Both the position numbers and the translations under genes were made by a program. Of a stretch of 10,468 nt of DNA, positions 7,286-10,468 are shown piece after piece. This DNA comes from Candidatus Sulfopaludibacter sp. SbA3. GTDB lineage: Bacteria > Acidobacteriota > Terriglobia > Bryobacterales > Bryobacteraceae. Positions within the stretch are counted from its first letter, which is position 1. Each line of letters starts with the position of its first letter. The stretch is taken from assembly GCA_900290315.1 (NCBI GenBank), contig OKRF01000523.1, positions 6,331-16,798 on the forward strand, given 5' to 3'. The notes below the pieces were generated by a model. That model saw only the letters and a program-made list of their open reading frames with translations. It searched no databases and was not told where the DNA came from.

Positions 7286-8662
7286 TTATCCCGGTGGCAA
7301 GACGATCTTGGAGATGTCATTGAAGATGACAAACGCCATGATCACCATAATGAATACGAAACCGACCTTAAATACCAGTTCCTTGACATTCAGGCTCAGG
7401 TCCCGCCGCATGATCATCTCCACCAGAAGCATCAGGATGGTTCCGCCGTCGAGGATGGGGATGGGCAAAAGGTTGAAGATGGCCAGGTTGAGGCTGACCA
7501 TTGACATCAGAGAGAAATACGCCGAGGGTCCCTGGCGCGCCGCCTGTCCGGAAAGCTGCGCCAGGCCGATTGGCCCCGTCAGATTCTTGGTGGACATGCG
7601 CCGCTCCAGCATGCCCTGCAGCACTTTGACGATCAGGGTGGCGCCTTCTTCGTTCTGCCTAACCGATTCCGTCAGAGCTTCGGGGAAGCCCAGGTGCGTC
7701 GTGATGATCTTGACCTTCGGCAGGGGGCGGACGCCGATCATCCAGCGGGCCGGCCCGTCGCTTCGGCTGTATTCCGGCTGCACCGAAACCTCATGCCGCT
7801 GGCCATCGCGGACATAAACGATATCCAGGGGTTTTCCACCGCTGTTCTTGGTGATCTCGTAGAACTTGTAGTTGGAATGCATCGGCTGGCCGTTCAGCGA
7901 AAGGACCATGTCACCTTTCTTCAACCCGGCCTTGGCCGCGGGCAACCGCGGGTCCACCTCGTCCAGCTCAATGTCGCCACGTTCGTCCCATCCGGCAAAT
8001 CCCACCCCCAGGCTCTCGCTCAGCGTCGGGGTCACGGTGGTGTCGAAGCGCTTGCCCGCACGCTCGATAGTCAAATGCATGGGCCTGTAGGCGCTGGATA
8101 TCTCCTGGAGTCCCACATCTCTCCAGGTCGGTTTCTCTTTGCCATCCAGCTTCACGATGCGGTCGCCGTCCTGCAGCCCTGCTTTGGCGGCGGGTGAATC
8201 CGGCATCACGTGGCCGATTACCGGGTCCATGTCTTCGTCGGAGACCCGCTCGAATTTCACCATGTAGAGCCCGGTCAGCAGGCCGACCGCGAGGATGACG
8301 TTCATGAACGGGCCGGCGAAGGCGATAATCAGCCGCTGCCAGCGGGGCTTGCCGAACAGGCTGCGCGGGTCGGGGGCTTCCACCCCCGCGGGCGGCGGGG
8401 CGGCCATGTTGGCATACCCCTCCATGTTGACGCCTTCCATCTCCCCGGCCATCTTCACGTAGCCGCCGAAGAGGATCAGCGAAACCCGATAGTCTGTCTC
8501 CCCGCGGCGGAAGCCAAACAATCGCGGCCCAAATCCGAAGCTGAACGCTTCTACTTTGACATCGAAGTAACGGGCAGCCCAAAAATGTCCCAACTCGTGG
8601 ATCATGATCATGACCCCGATCAGGACGAGCAGCCAAAGAATACTCTCGCCAGTCTCTAACAT
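7286..8662 (-). CDS. rseP: RseP-type site-2 zinc metalloprotease
   Basis: This 458-residue inner-membrane protease cuts single-span substrates within the membrane (in E. coli, the anti-sigma factor RseA and leftover signal peptides). Its zinc site is HELGH at 22-26 in the first membrane helix, with the third ligand in NLLPIPILDGG (Asp405). Between them is FGGYVKMAGE, then a second hydrophobic segment near 110-130 and two PDZ domains in tandem (GHVMPDSPAAKAGLQDGDRI and VDPRLPAAKAGLKKGDMVL), as in E. coli RseP. A last hydrophobic helix closes the protein. The start is ATG 8662, only 4 bp after the dxr stop, so translation is probably coupled. A small hairpin (CGCTG/CAGCG, 8670-8682) covers the dxr stop just ahead of it. 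Pairing of dxr with rseP is common in bacteria. Confidence 0.95.
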   Translation of the reverse strand: MLETGESILWLLVLIGVMIMIHELGHFWAARYFDVKVEAFSFGFGPRLFGFRRGETDYRVSLILFGGYVKMAGEMEGVNMEGYANMAAPPPAGVEAPDPRSLFGKPRWQRLIIAFAGPFMNVILAVGLLTGLYMVKFERVSDEDMDPVIGHVMPDSPAAKAGLQDGDRIVKLDGKEKPTWRDVGLQEISSAYRPMHLTIERAGKRFDTTVTPTLSESLGVGFAGWDERGDIELDEVDPRLPAAKAGLKKGDMVLSLNGQPMHSNYKFYEITKNSGGKPLDIVYVRDGQRHEVSVQPEYSRSDGPARWMIGVRPLPKVKIITTHLGFPEALTESVRQNEEGATLIVKVLQGMLERRMSTKNLTGPIGLAQLSGQAARQGPSAYFSLMSMVSLNLAIFNLLPIPILDGGTILMLLVEMIMRRDLSLNVKELVFKVGFVFIMVIMAFVIFNDISKIVLPPG

Positions 8663-8666
8663 ATGT

Positions 8667-9857
8667 TCACGCTGTCACAGCGCCCGCGCGTGCCATTACC
8701 AACTCTCGCGCCTGGGTCCGCGACTCCCGGTCGATTTCCAGGACATCGCCAACCGTCCGCGGGGTGCGGACAGGAATCCTGGACAGCGTCTCGGCCACCA
8801 CTTCGGCGATGGCCAAGAAGGCGATTTTGCCCTGCAAAAATGCCTCTACGGCAATTTCGTCGGCGGCATTCAGAGTGCAAGTCGCTGAACCGCCGGCTTC
8901 CTGGCACTGGTACGCCAGACGAAGCAGAGGAAACTTCTCGTAATCCGGAGGATAGAACTCCCAGCTCTTGGCTTTCGTCCAATCCACTTTCGGTACCGGC
9001 GCCTCGCACCGGTCCGGGTAGGTTAGCGCATATTGGATGGGCATGCGCATGTCCGTCGCTGAAATCTGGGCAAGCACGCTGCCATCGGTGTACTCGATCA
9101 TGGCATGCACGCTGGATTGCGGGTGAATCACCACATCGATCTGGCTGGGCGCGAAATCGAACAGCCAGCAGGCTTCGATCACTTCGAACCCTTTGTTCAT
9201 CAGAGTCGCCGAATCGATGGTGATGCGGTTGCCCATCCGCCAGGTGGGATGATTCAGGGCCTGCTCCGGCGTCACGAAGGCCAGAGCTTCTTTCGGGGTG
9301 TTCCGAAACGGCCCTCCCGATGCCGTGAGAATCAGTTTGGACACGGCCTCGCGATTCCCCGCGCGGAGGCACTGGTGCGCCCCGTTATGTTCGCTATCCA
9401 CCGGTACCAACTCCGCTCCGCACTCCCGCGCGGCCTGCATCATTAACTGGCCGCCGGAGACCAACACTTCCTTATTTGCCAACCCGATACGTTTGCTGCG
9501 CCGCACCGCTTCGTAGGTGGCTTCCAACCCCGCCACTCCCACGATGGCCGAAATGACGGTATCTACCTCATCGGCCGTAGCGGCCTGAACACGAGCCGCG
9601 TTCCCGTAAAGCAGTTCCGGCCACTCGGATCGCGCCAGCCCCGCCGCAGCCAGGCTTTCTGATAGACGCACCAAACTCTCGGATGTTGCGACCACAGCCA
9701 CTTTCGGTCGAAACTCCAGAATTTGGGAGGCCAACGTCTCGACGTTCTGCCCGGCAACCAAGGAATACACCTGATAGAGGTGCTGGCTGCGCCGCACCAC
9801 ATCGAGCGTGTTGGTTCCGATCGACCCAGTGGAACCCAGAACCGTGAGAATCTTCAT
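8667..9857 (-). CDS. dxr: 1-deoxy-D-xylulose-5-phosphate reductoisomerase (MEP pathway)
   Basis: DXR turns 1-deoxyxylulose 5-phosphate into 2-C-methylerythritol 4-phosphate using NADPH, the committed step of bacterial isoprenoid synthesis and the target of fosmidomycin. It is 396 residues from ATG 9857, the family's usual length. Seen in order: NADPH-binding loop GSTGSIG at 8-14, IVGVAGLEATYEAV, LANKEVLVSGG, metal ligands Asp154 and Glu156 in PVDSEHN, substrate loop ASGGPFR, MNKGFEVIEACWLF with metal ligand Glu225, and HPQSSVHAMIEYTDGSVLAQ. After SEHN this protein has G-A-H-Q where E. coli has A-I-F-Q, a mild variant next to the metal site. Upstream in-frame starts (ATG 9902, ATG 9887) add residues without family match, while ATG 9857 puts MKILTVLGSTG in register and has AGAGA upstream. 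It is the first gene of the likely dxr-rseP-bshC-GH63 operon. Confidence 0.96.
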   Translation of the reverse strand: MKILTVLGSTGSIGTNTLDVVRRSQHLYQVYSLVAGQNVETLASQILEFRPKVAVVATSESLVRLSESLAAAGLARSEWPELLYGNAARVQAATADEVDTVISAIVGVAGLEATYEAVRRSKRIGLANKEVLVSGGQLMMQAARECGAELVPVDSEHNGAHQCLRAGNREAVSKLILTASGGPFRNTPKEALAFVTPEQALNHPTWRMGNRITIDSATLMNKGFEVIEACWLFDFAPSQIDVVIHPQSSVHAMIEYTDGSVLAQISATDMRMPIQYALTYPDRCEAPVPKVDWTKAKSWEFYPPDYEKFPLLRLAYQCQEAGGSATCTLNAADEIAVEAFLQGKIAFLAIAEVVAETLSRIPVRTPRTVGDVLEIDRESRTQARELVMARAGAVTA

Positions 9858-9991
9858 CGCAGCGTCTCTTGCGAGCGTATCTGCCATGATATCACGCAGC
9901 ATTGGATACGATAGGCATTGTATCGAGGTCCTGGCCGAAACGTTTCTTGATTCTTGGGGGTTGCTTTGAAGACCTCTAAACCCTTTCGGGC

Positions 9992-10093
9992 GCCGGGGAG
10001 GATTGCTTCAGGGGTCTTTTATTTAGAGGTTAGTGCTTCAGGGGTCTTTTATTTAGAGGTTAGTCTCGCTTTGGTGGGAGTTGCCTCCCCGGC
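9992..10093. repeat. 10-bp inverted repeat enclosing the tandem duplication
   Basis: GCCGGGGAGG at 9992-10001 is the exact reverse complement of CCTCCCCGGC at 10084-10093. The 82 bp between them hold both copies of the 30-bp direct repeat. The right arm can instead fold on its own (GGGAG 10076-10080 with CTCCC 10085-10089, 4-nt loop). A second arm pair also exists: ACCTCTAAA at 9972-9980 is complementary to TTTAGAGGT at 10022-10030 and again at 10052-10060. These alternative foldings would lie in the dxr leader if transcription starts upstream of them. Confidence 0.7.
10005..10064. repeat. Perfect 30-bp tandem duplication upstream of dxr
   Basis: Positions 10005-10034 are repeated base for base at 10035-10064 with no spacer; each unit begins GCTTCAGGGG and ends TTTAGAGGTTAGT. 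There are only two copies and no unique spacer between them, so it is not a CRISPR array. It lies about 150 bp upstream of the dxr start, in a non-coding region. It could be a regulatory element or a recent slippage product. Confidence 0.97.
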
Positions 10094-10107
10094 TTAATTC
10101 CAATACT

Positions 10108-10134
10108 AGTATATTCTGATTTTGGAATCAACAA
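10108..10134 (-). promoter_or_regulatory. Weak candidate promoter for the dxr operon
   Basis: On the minus strand, TTGTTG (10134-10129) and TATACT (10113-10108) are separated by 15 bp, shorter than the usual 17. The site sits in an AT-rich pocket (about 10094-10160) in otherwise GC-rich DNA, between the end of the dehydrogenase gene and dxr. If used, it would give dxr a leader of about 240 nt containing the repeats. TACAAT at about 9917-9922 on the same strand is a rival -10 without a good -35. Confidence 0.25.
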
Positions 10135-10148
10135 AAATCTGTATTTTT

Positions 10149-10468
10149 TTATTGGAATTTTACTTCGATCCCTGCCAGTTCCTCTAACACCTTGATAGTA
10201 GAGCAGAAATCCTCATTCGCATGCCCCGCGCTGATGGCCGTCTGGAAAAGCTGCTGGGTCAATCCAGTCAATAGTAACGGTACGCCTAGTTCTTTTCCGG
10301 ACTCCAGCATGAGCCCAATGTCCTTGTGCATCCACTTGGTGGAGAAGTTCGCCTGAAAGTCGCGACGAAGGACGAAGGGAGCCTTATATGAGATCAATCC
10401 GCTCTTGGCGGCACTATTATCCAGGATGTCGAGCATCAGTTTGGGTTCGATCCCGCCTTTGGTCGCCA
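10149..10468 (-). CDS. 3-hydroxyisobutyrate dehydrogenase-family oxidoreductase, C-terminal part (cut by window edge)
   Basis: About 105 C-terminal residues are visible, reading in from the right edge in frame (ATKGGIEPKLMLDILDNS) to the TAA at 10149-10151. This is the all-helical C-terminal domain of beta-hydroxyacid dehydrogenases, which oxidise 3-hydroxyisobutyrate, tartronate semialdehyde or related acids with NAD(P). The key segments are MLDILDNSAAKSG, the KDIGLMLESGKELGVPLLL helix, and a short tail ending in VKFQ. The Rossmann domain and the catalytic Lys of the 170s are outside the window, so the substrate cannot be named. The last codons overlap one arm of an inverted repeat (10150-10159 with 10096-10105). 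It is on the same strand as dxr but 291 bp away, so it is probably a separate unit. Confidence 0.85.
   Translation of the reverse strand, partial: ATKGGIEPKLMLDILDNSAAKSGLISYKAPFVLRRDFQANFSTKWMHKDIGLMLESGKELGVPLLLTGLTQQLFQTAISAGHANEDFCSTIKVLEELAGIEVKFQ

Noticed and set aside
10005..10064. CRISPR array start
   Set aside because: Two 30-bp copies abut with no spacer, and there are no cas genes nearby.

Overview
The window looks like ordinary chromosomal DNA of a GC-rich, diderm (outer-membrane) bacterium. The gene mix is an LPS-type heptosyltransferase, a dxr-rseP pair, a bacillithiol ligase (bshC) and a large cytosolic GH63-type glucosidase. This best fits an Acidobacteriota relative (Solibacter/Bryobacter-like). 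That placement is inferred from gene content and was not tested by database search. I see no tRNA, rRNA, CRISPR array, transposase or phage gene.

Layout. At 1-554 (minus) lies the N-terminal half of an ADP-heptose:LPS heptosyltransferase (WaaF type), running off the left edge. Divergent from it, 594-2592 (plus) is uvrB. It is intact in sequence except for a perfect 16-bp tandem duplication at 2135-2166, which shifts the frame just before helicase motif VI. Removing one copy restores a full-length UvrB. A 393-bp gap (2593-2985) holds a CAGAT-type repeat and hairpins but no convincing gene. Then four genes run on the minus strand, listed here in transcription order: dxr (9857-8667), rseP (8662-7286), bshC (7228-5654) and a GH63-like glycosidase (5628-2986). 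Their gaps are 4, 57 and 25 bp, which looks like one operon. The bshC/GH63 junction carries a telomere-like G-quadruplex tract that touches the GH63 start codon. Upstream of dxr is a 291-bp region with a perfect 30-bp tandem duplication inside a 10-bp inverted repeat. The right edge is the C-terminal third of a 3-hydroxyisobutyrate dehydrogenase-family enzyme (10468-10149, minus).

How the genes work together. dxr (first committed step of the MEP isoprenoid pathway) and rseP (site-2 protease) are a classic neighbouring pair in envelope and lipid-carrier gene clusters. bshC adds the last step of bacillithiol synthesis. The GH63 enzyme has no obvious link to these and may simply be co-transcribed. 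uvrB belongs to nucleotide excision repair and would be non-functional as read.

I did not find a new biological system. The points most worth a second look are the 16-bp duplication that breaks uvrB, the nested repeat/inverted-repeat leader upstream of dxr, and the G-quadruplex at the GH63 start.
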